Source of the DNA: Polaromonas glacialis
GTDB taxonomy: Bacteria > Pseudomonadota > Gammaproteobacteria > Burkholderiales > Burkholderiaceae_C
Direction: 5' to 3'
Assembly: GCF_000709345.1 (NCBI RefSeq)
Contig: NZ_KL448323.1
Coordinates: forward strand, 3,614,808 to 3,678,807
DNA: 64,000 nucleotides
Shown here: piece by piece, positions 46,753-55,641 of the stretch
Layout: each line of letters opens with the position of its first letter
Numbering within the stretch: position 1 is the stretch's first letter
Made by a program: the position numbers and the translations under genes
Notes under the pieces: model-generated
Databases searched by the model: none
What the model was told of the DNA's origin: nothing
Seen by the model: only the letters and a program-made list of their open reading frames with translations

Positions 46753-49083
46753 ATGCAAACGGCCAGCCTGTCACCTTTATCCCTGTCGCCGTCCAGCCTG
46801 ACGGATGAGCTGACTCCTGCAGGTGCCACGCCGCTGGCCATGCTGGACGACCCCGACGAATGGTCGGCCTTCAGCCGGTCGCTGGCCGGGCAGCCTTCTT
46901 GCTGGGAATCCAGTGTGGTGTTTGAAGGCATGCACTGCGCCGCCTGCGCCCTCACGATTGAAGATGCCCTGCGCAAGGTGCCGGGCGTGCTGTCGGCCGA
47001 CATCAGCGCCGCCAGCCATCGGGGACGGATTGTCTGGTCGGAAACCCGGGTCAAGCCATCGGGCTGGATGCAGGCCGCCGCGCGGGCCGGCTACCCGGCC
47101 GTGCCTGCCAACGATGCCTTTGCCAATGACCGCCGGCGAGTCGAAACCCGCCAGGCGCTGTGGCGCCTGGGCGTGGCCGGCCTGTGCATGATGCAGGTGA
47201 TGATGTACGCATGGCCGGCCTACGTGGCCGAGCCGGGCGACCTGGCGCCCGACATGGCGCAGCTGCTGCGATGGGCTTCCTGGGTGCTTTCATTGCCGGT
47301 GCTGCTATTTTCCTGCGCGCCTTTTTTCCGCAATGCGCTACGCGACCTGCGACACCGCCGCGTCAGCATGGACCTGCCGGTGGCGCTGGGCATGGGCATC
47401 ACCTTTGCCGTCAGTTCCATGGGCACGTTCGAGCCCACCGGTATTTTCGGTGCCGAGGTGTATTTCGACTCGTTCACCATGTTTGTCTTCTTCCTGCTGA
47501 CCGGGCGCTGGCTTGAACTGCGGCTGCGCGACCGAACCGCAGGCGCGCTTGAAGCGCTCATGAACCGCCTGCCCGACAGTGTCGAGCGCCGCGGCGCCGA
47601 CGGCGCTTTCGAGCGCGTGGCCGTTCGGCGGCTCAGCGCGGGCGACGTGATCCGGGTGTTGCCGGGCGAAGCTTTTCCGGCCGATGGAATCATTCTGGAA
47701 GGCCGCACGCTGGCCGACGAATCGCTGCTGACCGGTGAATCGCGTCCCTTGCCGCGCGACAAGGGCGGGCTCGTGATTGCCGGCAGCCACAACCTTGCGG
47801 CCCCGGTGGTGGTGAGGGTGGAGCTTACCGGCGGCCAGACGCGGTTTGCGCAGATCGTCGCGCTGATGGAAAGCGCTTCGACCTCCAAGCCGCAACTGGC
47901 CCAGTTGGCCGACCGTATCGCCAAGCCCTTCCTTTTGTTGGTGCTGGTGGCCGCTGGCGGGGCCGGCGCTTATTGGTGGTCGCATGACCCGGGCCATGCG
48001 CTGATGGTGGCGGTGGCGGTCCTGATCGTCACCTGTCCCTGCGCGCTGTCGCTGGCCACGCCGGCCGCCATGCTCGCCAGCGCCGGTTCGCTGGCGCGCA
48101 GTGGCGTGCTGGTCCGGCGTTTGCAGGCGCTGGAAGCACTGGCAACGGTGGACACGGTGGTATTCGACAAAACCGGCACCCTGACACGCGACGCGTTTGC
48201 GCTTGGCGAGGTGCATACCCGCAAGGGCATTTCCAGCGAAGAAGCCTTGGCGATGGCGGCCGCGCTGGCGAAGGATTCCCTGCACCCGGTATCGCGTGCG
48301 CTGGCAGCGGCAGGGCACGGTGGTGCGGAGCAGGGCGCCTGGACGGTGCGGGACGCACGGGAAACCGCCGGGCAGGGCGTGTCAGGGCGTCTTTGCAGGG
48401 CCGGCAATGCGGCATCTTCTGTCCTGGCACGCCTGGGTTCGGCCCGGTTTTGCGATGTAGACCCGCCTGCCACGTCAGCCCTGCACGCCTGCCTGAGTGA
48501 CGACAAGGGATGGATTGCCACCTTTGAGCTGCAGGAAGACCTGCGTCCTGACGCCCATGCCACGGTGGCGGCGCTGACGGCCCAAGGCGTCAAGGTTTAC
48601 CTGTTGTCGGGCGACTTGCCGGAATCGGCAGCCCGCGTTGCCTGGCAAGCCGGCATCGACAACAGCCAGGGGGGCTGTACCCCTCAGGACAAGCTTGCCT
48701 TTCTGCGCGGCCTGCAGTCTCAGGGACACCATGTGGCCATGGTGGGCGACGGACTGAATGACGGTCCGGTTCTGGCGGGCGCCCATGTGTCTTTTGCTTT
48801 TGGCCAGGCGGTGCCTCTGGCGCAGGCCCAATCCGATCTGGTGGTGATGGGGGACCGCCTGGGCACGGTGGCCCAGACCCTGGTGCAGGCGCGGCGCACC
48901 TTGCGCATAGTTCGCCAGAATCTGTGGTGGGCGGCTGTCTACAATGCCGTCTGCGTGCCACTGGCCGTGGCCGGCTGGCTGCCCGCATGGCTGGCGGGAA
49001 TAGGCATGGCGCTCAGTTCACTGCTGGTCGTGCTGAACGCATTGCGGCTGTCCTCGGCCGCCACACCTCTGGAAGGCCTTTGA
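46753..49083 (+). CDS. ccoI: cbb3 oxidase maturation copper P1B-type ATPase CcoI
   Basis: A heavy-metal ATPase of 776 residues that exports Cu+ needed to build the cbb3 catalytic centre. An N-terminal HMA domain has the GMHCAACAL metal site (residues about 59-67). Membrane helices follow, with the transport motif CPC in VTCPCALSLATP. The phosphorylation motif is FDKTGTLTRD and the hinge is MVGDGLNDGPVLAGAHV. Its place just before ccoS and ccoN, rather than with copper-resistance genes, points to CcoI/FixI instead of CopA. Its TGA overlaps the ccoS ATG (TGATG). An FNR-type box lies upstream. Confidence 0.93.
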   Translation: MQTASLSPLSLSPSSLTDELTPAGATPLAMLDDPDEWSAFSRSLAGQPSCWESSVVFEGMHCAACALTIEDALRKVPGVLSADISAASHRGRIVWSETRVKPSGWMQAAARAGYPAVPANDAFANDRRRVETRQALWRLGVAGLCMMQVMMYAWPAYVAEPGDLAPDMAQLLRWASWVLSLPVLLFSCAPFFRNALRDLRHRRVSMDLPVALGMGITFAVSSMGTFEPTGIFGAEVYFDSFTMFVFFLLTGRWLELRLRDRTAGALEALMNRLPDSVERRGADGAFERVAVRRLSAGDVIRVLPGEAFPADGIILEGRTLADESLLTGESRPLPRDKGGLVIAGSHNLAAPVVVRVELTGGQTRFAQIVALMESASTSKPQLAQLADRIAKPFLLLVLVAAGGAGAYWWSHDPGHALMVAVAVLIVTCPCALSLATPAAMLASAGSLARSGVLVRRLQALEALATVDTVVFDKTGTLTRDAFALGEVHTRKGISSEEALAMAAALAKDSLHPVSRALAAAGHGGAEQGAWTVRDARETAGQGVSGRLCRAGNAASSVLARLGSARFCDVDPPATSALHACLSDDKGWIATFELQEDLRPDAHATVAALTAQGVKVYLLSGDLPESAARVAWQAGIDNSQGGCTPQDKLAFLRGLQSQGHHVAMVGDGLNDGPVLAGAHVSFAFGQAVPLAQAQSDLVVMGDRLGTVAQTLVQARRTLRIVRQNLWWAAVYNAVCVPLAVAGWLPAWLAGIGMALSSLLVVLNALRLSSAATPLEGL

Positions 49084-49220
49084 TGGACATCCTTTTTTTA
49101 CTTATCCCGTTGTCGGTCATTCTGGTTTTTTTTATTCTGGGCGGCTTGGGCTGGGCTATTTATAGAGGCCAGTTTGAAGACATCGATGCCGAAGGCGAGC
49201 GCATTCTTCGTGATGATTGA
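49083..49220 (+). CDS. ccoS: cbb3-type cytochrome oxidase assembly protein CcoS
   Basis: A 45-residue single-helix membrane protein needed to insert heme and copper into CcoN. It has the typical hydrophobic start MDILFLLIPLSVILVFFILG, then GWAIYRGQFEDIDAEGERIL, matching the conserved AxxxGQFDDLxxxxxxIL pattern of CcoS. ATG 49083 overlaps the ccoI stop. Its stop codon is part of the FNR box upstream of ccoN (49217-49230). Confidence 0.94.
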   Translation: MDILFLLIPLSVILVFFILGGLGWAIYRGQFEDIDAEGERILRDD

Positions 49221-49258
49221 CGTAGGTCAAGCTCAAATTCGTTACATCGCGATACTCT
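49217..49258 (+). promoter_or_regulatory. FNR-dependent class II promoter of ccoN
   Basis: TTGAC-GTAG-GTCAA at 49217-49230 is a full palindrome close to the FNR/Anr consensus. A -10-like TACTCT lies at 49253-49258. A start point at about 49265 would place the box at -41.5, the exact class II activation position. Confidence 0.75.
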
Positions 49259-49289
49259 TAAGAAGTTACTAAGTAAAGAAGAGGTAAAA

Positions 49290-50726
49290 ATGACATTTGC
49301 CAATACACGGGCCACGACCTACAACGACACCGTTGTACGGCAGTTTGCCATCATGACAGTGGTCTGGGGAGTGGTCGGCATGCTGGTCGGGGTGATCATC
49401 GCGGCCCAGCTGGCCTGGCCGGACCTGAATCTCGGCATTCCCTGGCTCAGCTATGGGCGATTGCGGCCGCTGCACACCAATGCGGTGATTTTTGCGTTTG
49501 GCTGCTGCGGGTTGATGGGCACGTCCCTTTATGTGGTTCAGCGTACCTGCCAGGTGCGCCTGTTTTCCGACAAGCTGGCTGCGTTCGTCTTCTGGGGCTG
49601 GCAGGTGGTCATCGTGGCAGCTGCCATCTCGCTTCCGCTGGGCTACACCCAAGGCAAGGAATACGCTGAACTTGAGTGGCCCATCGACATCCTGATCACG
49701 CTGGTCTGGGTGGCCTACGCCTTCGTGTTTTTCGGCACGGTCGGCACCCGCAAGGTCCGGCACATCTACGTCGCCAACTGGTTCTATGGTGCGTTCATCA
49801 TCGCAATTGCCATGCTGCACCTGGTGAACAACGCTGCCATTCCGGTCGGTTTCATGAAGTCCTATTCCGCCTATGCCGGCGTGCAGGATGCCATGGTGCA
49901 GTGGTGGTACGGCCACAACGCCGTGGGCTTCCTGCTGACGGCAGGTTTCCTGGGCATGATGTATTACTTCATTCCCAAGCAGGCCGAGCGTCCCGTGTAC
50001 TCGTACCGCCTGTCCATCGTCCACTTCTGGGCGCTGATCTTCACCTACATGTGGGCCGGTCCGCACCACCTGCACTACACCGCATTGCCAGACTGGACGC
50101 AGTCGGTCGGCATGGTGTTCTCCCTGATATTGCTGGCGCCAAGCTGGGGCGGCATGATCAACGGCATCATGACCCTGTCGGGTGCATGGCACAAGCTTCG
50201 CGATGATCCGATCCTTCGCTTCCTGATCGTGTCGCTTTCCTTCTACGGCATGAGCACGTTCGAAGGCCCGATGATGGCCATCAAGACCGTCAACGCACTC
50301 TCGCACTACACCGACTGGACCATTGGGCATGTGCATTCGGGCGCCCTGGGCTGGGTTGGCTTGATCACCATCGGCAGCATGTACTACCTGATCCCGCGTC
50401 TCTTCGGCCAGAAGCAGATGTACAGCATGAAGGCAGTCGAGGTCCATTTCTGGACGGCCACCATCGGCATCGTGATCTATATCGCGGCCATGTGGATTGC
50501 CGGCGTGATGCAGGGCCTGATGTGGCGCGCGGTTAATACTGACGGCACGCTGACCTATACCTTCGTCGAGTCGGTCAAGGCCACTTTCCCCTTCTACGTA
50601 CTGCGTCTGCTCGGCGGCTTGCTGTACCTCAGCGGCATGGTGATCATGCTCTGGAACACCTACAAGACCGCTACGGCCGGTCGTTCAGTCACCGTCACCA
50701 TCCCGGCGGCCGTAGCCCACGCTTGA
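49290..50726 (+). CDS. ccoN: cbb3-type cytochrome c oxidase subunit I
   Basis: The catalytic heme-copper subunit of the high-affinity oxidase, 478 residues with about twelve helices. Heme and CuB ligands are seen as His in [22 protein letters not shown], the pair in [11 protein letters not shown], and in [11 protein letters not shown]. The protein reduces oxygen to water and pumps protons under micro-oxic conditions. It begins the structural operon ccoN-ccoO-ccoQ-ccoP. An FNR-dependent promoter lies directly upstream. Start at ATG 49290 with GAGGTAAAA at 49279-49287. Confidence 0.98.
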   Translation: MTFANTRATTYNDTVVRQFAIMTVVWGVVGMLVGVIIAAQLAWPDLNLGIPWLSYGRLRPLHTNAVIFAFGCCGLMGTSLYVVQRTCQVRLFSDKLAAFVFWGWQVVIVAAAISLPLGYTQGKEYAELEWPIDILITLVWVAYAFVFFGTVGTRKVRHIYVANWFYGAFIIAIAMLHLVNNAAIPVGFMKSYSAYAGVQDAMVQWWYGHNAVGFLLTAGFLGMMYYFIPKQAERPVYSYRLSIVHFWALIFTYMWAGPHHLHYTALPDWTQSVGMVFSLILLAPSWGGMINGIMTLSGAWHKLRDDPILRFLIVSLSFYGMSTFEGPMMAIKTVNALSHYTDWTIGHVHSGALGWVGLITIGSMYYLIPRLFGQKQMYSMKAVEVHFWTATIGIVIYIAAMWIAGVMQGLMWRAVNTDGTLTYTFVESVKATFPFYVLRLLGGLLYLSGMVIMLWNTYKTATAGRSVTVTIPAAVAHA

Positions 50727-50739
50727 GGAAAAAAACAAT

Positions 50740-51366
50740 ATGGCTAACCAAAAATCAAGCGGCGGCCTCTCCCACGAGAAGGTCGAAACCAGCAACTTCC
50801 TGATGATCGTGCTGATTCTCATCGTGCTTGCCATTGGCGGCTTGGTGGAAATCGTGCCCCTCTTTTTTCAGAAGTCCACCACCGAGCCGATCAAGGGACT
50901 TCAGCCCTATACCGCGCTGCAGGTGATTGGGCGGGACATTTATGTGCGGGAAGGCTGCTACAACTGCCATTCGCAAATGATTCGCCCGTTCCGGGCAGAA
51001 ACGCTGCGTTATGGTCCCTATTCGGTGGCTGGCGAGTCTGTCTATGACCATCCGTTCCAGTGGGGCAGCAAGCGCACCGGGCCCGATCTGGCGCGGGTAG
51101 GCGGCAAGTACAGCGATGAATGGCATCGTATTCACCTGAACAATCCGCGCGACCTGGTTCCTGAGTCAAACATGCCGGCTTATTCGTGGCTTGAAAAAAC
51201 GCCGGTGGATGCTTCGTCCATCAAGACCCACATGCAGGGATTGCGTACGGTAGGCGCGCCTTACACCGATGAGCAGATTGTTGCAGCACCTTCCGATGTC
51301 AAGGGAAAAACCGAGATGGAAGCTGTGATTGCGTACCTGCAGGTACTCGGGATTCATCGTAAATAA
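50740..51366 (+). CDS. ccoO: cbb3-type cytochrome c oxidase subunit II (monoheme)
   Basis: A membrane-anchored c-type cytochrome of 208 residues that takes electrons to the CcoN active site. One N-terminal helix, [21 protein letters not shown], anchors it. The heme c motif is CYNCH in [17 protein letters not shown], and the distal Met is in ESNMPAY. The sequence [20 protein letters not shown] is typical of the family. It starts 13 bp after ccoN and is followed by the tiny ccoQ. Confidence 0.97.
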   Translation: MANQKSSGGLSHEKVETSNFLMIVLILIVLAIGGLVEIVPLFFQKSTTEPIKGLQPYTALQVIGRDIYVREGCYNCHSQMIRPFRAETLRYGPYSVAGESVYDHPFQWGSKRTGPDLARVGGKYSDEWHRIHLNNPRDLVPESNMPAYSWLEKTPVDASSIKTHMQGLRTVGAPYTDEQIVAAPSDVKGKTEMEAVIAYLQVLGIHRK

Positions 51367-51385
51367 CCGAATAGGGCTTACGGCA

Positions 51386-51526
51386 ATGGATATCAACACA
51401 CTCAGGTCCATCGTGACGGTGGCCACTTTTTTAGTCTTCATAGGAATTGTGGCGTGGGCTTGGTCCAGTCGCAATGCCAAAGGCTTTGATGAGGCGGCTC
51501 AGCTTCCTTTCAAGCAAGACGAGTAG
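51386..51526 (+). CDS. ccoQ: cbb3-type cytochrome oxidase subunit CcoQ
   Basis: A 46-residue single-helix protein between ccoO and ccoP that stabilises the assembled oxidase. The helix is IVTVATFLVFIGIVAWAWS, followed by the conserved polar end RNAKGFDEAAQLPF. ATG 51386 is 19 bp after the ccoO stop. Confidence 0.92.
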   Translation: MDINTLRSIVTVATFLVFIGIVAWAWSSRNAKGFDEAAQLPFKQDE

Positions 51527-51558
51527 ACCGCGCCAAGAACTGGACAAGGAAGAAAAAA

Positions 51559-52479
51559 ATGAGCGATTTCACCAGTAATTTCTGGTCGGTCTTTGTGGCT
51601 GGCATCTCGCTGGTCGGCATCTTTGCCTGCCTGCTGCTCTTGTGGTTCAGCGGCAAGGCCAAAGCCATGACAGCCAACGACAACACCACCGGCCACGTCT
51701 GGGACGGCGACCTGCGCGAGATGAACAATCCCCTGCCGCGCTGGTGGGTCTGGCTGTTCGTCATCACCGTGGTGTTTTCCCTGGCTTACTTGGCGATGTA
51801 CCCAGGTCTCGGCAGCTATGCAGGCAAGTTTGGCTGGAGCCAGGTTGGTCAGTACGAAGCCGAAGTAGCCAAAGGCAATAAGGAAGTTGAACCCTTGTAC
51901 GCTAGGTTCAACAGCATGAAGCCTGAAGACGTGGCGGGCGACCCCCAGGCCATGGCCATTGGCGAGCGTTTGTTCATGAACAACTGTTCACAATGCCACG
52001 GATCAGATGCCCGTGGCAGCAAAGGATTTCCAAATCTTTCGGACAAGGACTGGCTGCATGGCGGCACCCCTGACAAGATTGTCGAAACCCTGGTCAAAGG
52101 CCGCATTGGCAACATGCCCCCCATGGCCGCTGCAGTGGGGTCTTCGGATGATGTCCGCAATGTGGCGCAGTATGTCTTGAGTCTGTCAGGCAGCCCACAC
52201 GACTCGATCAAGGCTTCCCTCGGAAAAAGCAAGTTTGGCGCCTGCGCGGCTTGCCATGGTGTGGATGGAAAAGGCAACCAAGCCATCGGTGCTCCCAACC
52301 TGACCGACGATATCTGGTTGCACGGTTGGGGTGAAAACGCAATCGTGGCCATGATCAATAATGGCAAGGTAAACCAGATGCCTGCGCAAGAGGGTAAACT
52401 GACTGAATCCCAGATTCATGTTTTGGCATCCTATGTTTGGAGCTTGTCCAACAAGCCAGGCGCAGTAGCGCTGAAGTGA
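51559..52479 (+). CDS. ccoP: cbb3-type cytochrome c oxidase subunit III (diheme)
   Basis: A diheme cytochrome c of 306 residues. Two N-terminal helices (VAGISLVGIFACLLLLWF and WWVWLFVITVVFSLAYLAMY) precede two cytochrome c domains with CxxCH motifs NCSQCHG and ACAACHG. The NPLPRWW sequence between the helices is conserved. It brings electrons from soluble cytochrome c to CcoO and CcoN. A perfect stem-loop at 52492-52513 separates it from ccoG and may cap the structural transcript. Confidence 0.97.
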   Translation: MSDFTSNFWSVFVAGISLVGIFACLLLLWFSGKAKAMTANDNTTGHVWDGDLREMNNPLPRWWVWLFVITVVFSLAYLAMYPGLGSYAGKFGWSQVGQYEAEVAKGNKEVEPLYARFNSMKPEDVAGDPQAMAIGERLFMNNCSQCHGSDARGSKGFPNLSDKDWLHGGTPDKIVETLVKGRIGNMPPMAAAVGSSDDVRNVAQYVLSLSGSPHDSIKASLGKSKFGACAACHGVDGKGNQAIGAPNLTDDIWLHGWGENAIVAMINNGKVNQMPAQEGKLTESQIHVLASYVWSLSNKPGAVALK

Positions 52480-52491
52480 TTCTTTACCCGG

Positions 52492-52513
52492 CAAGACTCC
52501 TACTGGAGTCTTG
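52492..52513. repeat. Stem-loop between ccoP and ccoG
   Basis: Perfect arms CAAGACTCC and GGAGTCTTG with a 4-nt loop TACT. No T tract follows. It is placed 12 bp after the ccoP stop and ends 15 bp before the GTG start of ccoG, so it can act as an mRNA 3' protector or translation modulator. Confidence 0.75.
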
Positions 52514-52528
52514 CATGGAGCAGTACCT

Positions 52529-53995
52529 GTGGATAATTTAAAGCCAACTCCTCGAAAAGTTATTCCCATCACGGTAATGGCTGGAGAGCAGTTGCAGGTC
52601 GCGTCAGCAACTGGCGATGGCGAATCAGGCAGCATTTATCAAGCTCAGAAGAAAATTTACCCTCGCAGCGTCACGGGGTTTTTTTCGAAGTGGCGCTGGG
52701 CCATGGTTTTTATCACTCAGCTGGTCTTTTATGGCCTTCCATGGCTGGAGTGGGGCCAGCGCCAGGCCGTCTTGTTTGACCTGGAAGCGCGGCGTTTCTA
52801 TATTCTGGGCCTGGTTCTTTACCCGCAGGATTTCATTTACCTCTCGGGTATTTTGGTTATTTCGGCACTGGCGCTGTTCTTGTTCACGGCGGTGGCTGGT
52901 CGCCAGTGGTGCGGCTATGCCTGTCCGCAGACGGTCTATACCGAGATATTTCTCTGGCTTGAAAAGATCACCGAAGGCGATCGCTCGGCACGTCTGCGAC
53001 TTGATGCAAGTCCCATGTCCGCCAACAAGCTGGCACGCAAGGCCAGCAAGCAGTTTCTGTGGATTGCCTTGGCCCTGTGGACGGGGTTTACCTTTGTCGG
53101 CTATTTCACGCCCATCAAGGAGCTGGGCGTCAGTTTCATCAATGCAGGCATGGGCCCATGGGAAACCTTCTGGGTTTTCTTTTACGGCTTTGCCACTTAT
53201 GGCAACGCAGGCTACATGCGTGAACAGGTCTGCAAGTACATGTGTCCTTATGCCCGGTTTCAAAGCGCGATGTTCGACAAGGACACATTGATCGTCACCT
53301 ATGACGAGGCGCGCGGTGAACCCCGCGGATCCCGTTCCAAGAAGGCTGATCCGGTTGCCCTGAACCTGGGTTCCTGCATTGACTGCACGCTGTGTGTCCA
53401 GGTCTGCCCGACGGGGATCGATATCCGCAAAGGGCTGCAATACGAATGTATCAGTTGCGCGGCGTGTATCGATGTATGCGATACCGTGATGGACAAAATG
53501 AATTACCCACGCGGCCTGATTCGCTATTCGACCCAGAATGCGGTGGTCCAGGGTTGGGGGAAATCGCAGCTTTTGCGTCGCATATTTCGCCCCAGGGTGC
53601 TGGTCTACACGGCCATCTTGCTGGCTGTGACCGCCGCCCTGTTCATCAGCCTGGCGCTGCGTTCCCCATTCAAGGTCGACGTGATTCGTGACCGTGCTTC
53701 GCTGGCACGTATTGTCAGTGGTGGAAAGATCGAAAATGTATATCGCCTGCAGGTGATGAATGCGACCGAAACCACCCAGCATTACCGCATTACCGCCACC
53801 GGCTTGACGGGCCTGATGCTGGCCTCCGAAGGCACTTTCACTGTCGAGGCGACCCAGGCGCGCGGGGTTCCCGTTACCCTGCAATTGCCGTATGAGGCTG
53901 CAAGCCCAGGCTCGCATGAAATCCACTTTGAAATCGAGGCTGTCAACTCGCCGGGACGTGTGGTCGAGAAGTCGGTATTCCTGGTGCCCCGCTAA
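52529..53995 (+). CDS. ccoG: cbb3 oxidase accessory protein CcoG (polyferredoxin-type)
   Basis: An inner-membrane protein with two 4Fe-4S ferredoxin clusters, thought to reduce copper for oxidase assembly. Helices near residues 60-110 and 160-210 flank CGYACPQTVYTEIF and CKYMCPYARFQ. The ferredoxin motifs are CIDCTLCVQVCPTGIDI and CISCAACIDVCD. A C-terminal helix and an Ig-like FixG domain follow. I chose GTG 52529 because GGAG sits 8 bp upstream; a TTG at 52511 lies within the preceding stem-loop. It is followed by the FixH-like gene 18 bp later. Confidence 0.94.
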   Translation: MDNLKPTPRKVIPITVMAGEQLQVASATGDGESGSIYQAQKKIYPRSVTGFFSKWRWAMVFITQLVFYGLPWLEWGQRQAVLFDLEARRFYILGLVLYPQDFIYLSGILVISALALFLFTAVAGRQWCGYACPQTVYTEIFLWLEKITEGDRSARLRLDASPMSANKLARKASKQFLWIALALWTGFTFVGYFTPIKELGVSFINAGMGPWETFWVFFYGFATYGNAGYMREQVCKYMCPYARFQSAMFDKDTLIVTYDEARGEPRGSRSKKADPVALNLGSCIDCTLCVQVCPTGIDIRKGLQYECISCAACIDVCDTVMDKMNYPRGLIRYSTQNAVVQGWGKSQLLRRIFRPRVLVYTAILLAVTAALFISLALRSPFKVDVIRDRASLARIVSGGKIENVYRLQVMNATETTQHYRITATGLTGLMLASEGTFTVEATQARGVPVTLQLPYEAASPGSHEIHFEIEAVNSPGRVVEKSVFLVPR

Positions 53996-54013
53996 CTTAA
54001 CAATGGAAATGTC

Positions 54014-54271
54014 ATGAACCAAGAAGACGGACAACCCTGGTGGAAATTTGGGCATGTGTGGATGGTTTTTGCAGGGCCAGCATTGGTCATCGTTGCCTCG
54101 TTCATTACCTTGTATCTGGCCATCAAGGTTCCCGATCCTGTCGTGACCAGCTACGGCCAGGAAACACTGTCGAGTGCAGCGAGACGCGAGGCTTCTTCCA
54201 CCAATATGGCGCCTGCGATGCAGGCCCGAAATCATGCCGCCACCGGTATCCCGGCGCCTGCCGAGCCTTGA
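54014..54271 (+). CDS. ccoH: FixH/CcoH-family cbb3 assembly protein, short form
   Basis: An 85-residue protein with one helix, WMVFAGPALVIVASFITLYLA. The start PWWKFGHVWMVFAGPALVIVAS and the conserved PDPVV at the end of the helix are the FixH signature. Typical FixH proteins have a further periplasmic domain of 60-90 residues, which is missing here. This short form may only anchor in the membrane next to the oxidase. It lies between ccoG and a small unknown gene in the same direction. Confidence 0.82.
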   Translation: MNQEDGQPWWKFGHVWMVFAGPALVIVASFITLYLAIKVPDPVVTSYGQETLSSAARREASSTNMAPAMQARNHAATGIPAPAEP

Positions 54272-54350
54272 AATGTGAAGGGAATTCAGGAAGGACTCGT
54301 CAAATGACTGGCCAATCCAGTCCTCAAATTACAGGAAAGATTTGAACTTT

Positions 54351-54644
54351 ATGCTGGCTCAACGAATGATGTGGATTGCATGGCCTGCCTTCCTGACGGC
54401 GGGCGTGATAGAGATGCTGGTGTTTGCCCTGGTTGATCCGCAAAGCCTGCATTGGTTCGGCCAGCCTCTGGCGTTGTCTCGCGAAGCTGTTTACACACTG
54501 GCTTTTTTTGTATTTTGGCTGCTGACCATGACGTCGAGCGCCTTGACAACCCTGCTTGCCATGTCGCCATTCGAAGTAAATCGTCGCGAACTGGTCGCTA
54601 ATGGGCGGCCCGGAAGCGGTGCCAAAGAAGTCAAGGCCAATTAA
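54351..54644 (+). CDS. Small membrane protein of unknown function in the cco cluster
   Basis: A 97-residue protein with two clear helices: MWIAWPAFLTAGVIEMLVFAL and YTLAFFVFWLLTMTSSALTTLLA. The loop DPQSLHWFGQPLALSREAV separates them. I do not recognise a named family; the position between ccoH and fnr suggests a role in cbb3 assembly or function. ATG 54351 is preferred over a TTG at 54342. It converges on fnr, with about 38 bp between stops. Codon use is like that of neighbouring genes, arguing for a real gene. Confidence 0.7.
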   Translation: MLAQRMMWIAWPAFLTAGVIEMLVFALVDPQSLHWFGQPLALSREAVYTLAFFVFWLLTMTSSALTTLLAMSPFEVNRRELVANGRPGSGAKEVKAN

Positions 54645-54682
54645 AACGTCCGCCAGTCAGCCGACACAGAAAATATTCAGTG

Positions 54683-55480
54683 TCAGCAGGTTTTCTGGTT
54701 GTTGTTCACGATCAGTTTGAGCGCTTCGGTATCAAGGATACGCACGTGGCGTTGCTTGACTTCCACAATCTTGTCTTCAACGAATTTTGAAAAAGTTCGG
54801 CTGACCGTTTCGAGCTTCAGGCCCAGGTAGCTTCCGATTTCTTCCCGCGTCATGCGCAGCAGAAGTTCGGATTGCGAGAAGCCACGGGCATGGAGTCGCT
54901 GGACCAGATTCAGTAAAAAGGCGGCCAGGCGTTCTTCTGCGCGCATGCTGCCCAGCAGCAGCATCACGCCGTGCTCACGAACGATCTCGCGGCTCATGAT
55001 CTTGTGGACGTGGCGTTGAAGCGATACAACTTCCCGGGACAACTCTTCAATGCGGTCAAATGGCATCACGCACACTTCGGCATCTTCCAGCGCTACAGCG
55101 TCGCAGGTGTGGTGTTCCCTGACAATGCCGTCCAGGCCGATGATCTCGCCAGCCATCTGAAATCCGGTGACCTGATTACGACCGTCTTCGGTGGTGATGC
55201 ATGTTTTGAAAAAGCCGGTGCGGATGGCAAACAGAGACGTGAATTTTTCACCGTTGCTGTACAGGCGACCTCCGCGTTTGACCTTGCGCCGCACGGCAAC
55301 CACTTCTTCGATCCTGTCCATCTCATCGGCTTTCAGGCCCATGGGCATGCAAAGTTCACGAAGATTGCAATTGGAGCAGGCAACTTTTATGGTGACAGGA
55401 TTGATGGGCTGGAGTCTGGCTTCGCCTGGGGCTTCTCCGCGCTTGCCGGTCCCCATGGACTCTGGTGTGACCTCAAACAT
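54683..55480 (-). CDS. fnr: Oxygen-sensing transcriptional regulator FNR (Fnr/Anr)
   Basis: A CRP-family regulator active only when its 4Fe-4S cluster is intact. From ATG 55480, cluster cysteines are Cys35, Cys38 and Cys44 (CSNCNLRELC) and Cys126 (REHHTCDAV). The cAMP-like beta-roll is followed by the HTH EEIGSYLGLKLETVSRTFSKF, whose E-x2-S-R residues read TTGAT half sites. A good Shine-Dalgarno (GAGGAGAA) precedes the ATG; the upstream frame extension to 55546 runs over the FNR box. It is divergent from hemN with an FNR-type site at 55529 and probably controls itself, hemN and the cco genes. Confidence 0.96.
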   Translation of the reverse strand: MFEVTPESMGTGKRGEAPGEARLQPINPVTIKVACSNCNLRELCMPMGLKADEMDRIEEVVAVRRKVKRGGRLYSNGEKFTSLFAIRTGFFKTCITTEDGRNQVTGFQMAGEIIGLDGIVREHHTCDAVALEDAEVCVMPFDRIEELSREVVSLQRHVHKIMSREIVREHGVMLLLGSMRAEERLAAFLLNLVQRLHARGFSQSELLLRMTREEIGSYLGLKLETVSRTFSKFVEDKIVEVKQRHVRILDTEALKLIVNNNQKTC

Positions 55481-55528
55481 GACATTCTCCTCACGGGGTT
55501 CGTTGCTTGGTTTTAGACACGCTAACCG

Positions 55529-55542
55529 CTGACATATGTCAA
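55529..55542. promoter_or_regulatory. FNR-type box between fnr and hemN
   Basis: CTGAC-ATAT-GTCAA, one base off a perfect TTGAC-N4-GTCAA palindrome. It is 49 bp from the fnr start and about 100 bp from the hemN start, so it could serve autoregulation of fnr and activation of hemN. Confidence 0.7.
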
Positions 55543-55641
55543 ACAAACAAGGCGGACTTCACGATACATTGGCAGTGCCTGCCCCGAAATCGCGGGTGCG
55601 CATTTCAAGGAACCGTCACGAACGCACCTGCGGTTGATTGT

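Noticed and set aside
47296..47332. GCTGCTATTTTCCTGCGCGCC in ccoI resembling the dispersed element
   Set aside because: It encodes an ordinary membrane helix of the ATPase and lacks the core ATAGCTGC and the right half.
46753..49083. Copper-resistance exporter CopA
   Set aside because: The motifs alone do not separate CopA from CcoI, but direct coupling to ccoS and ccoN makes CcoI the better call.
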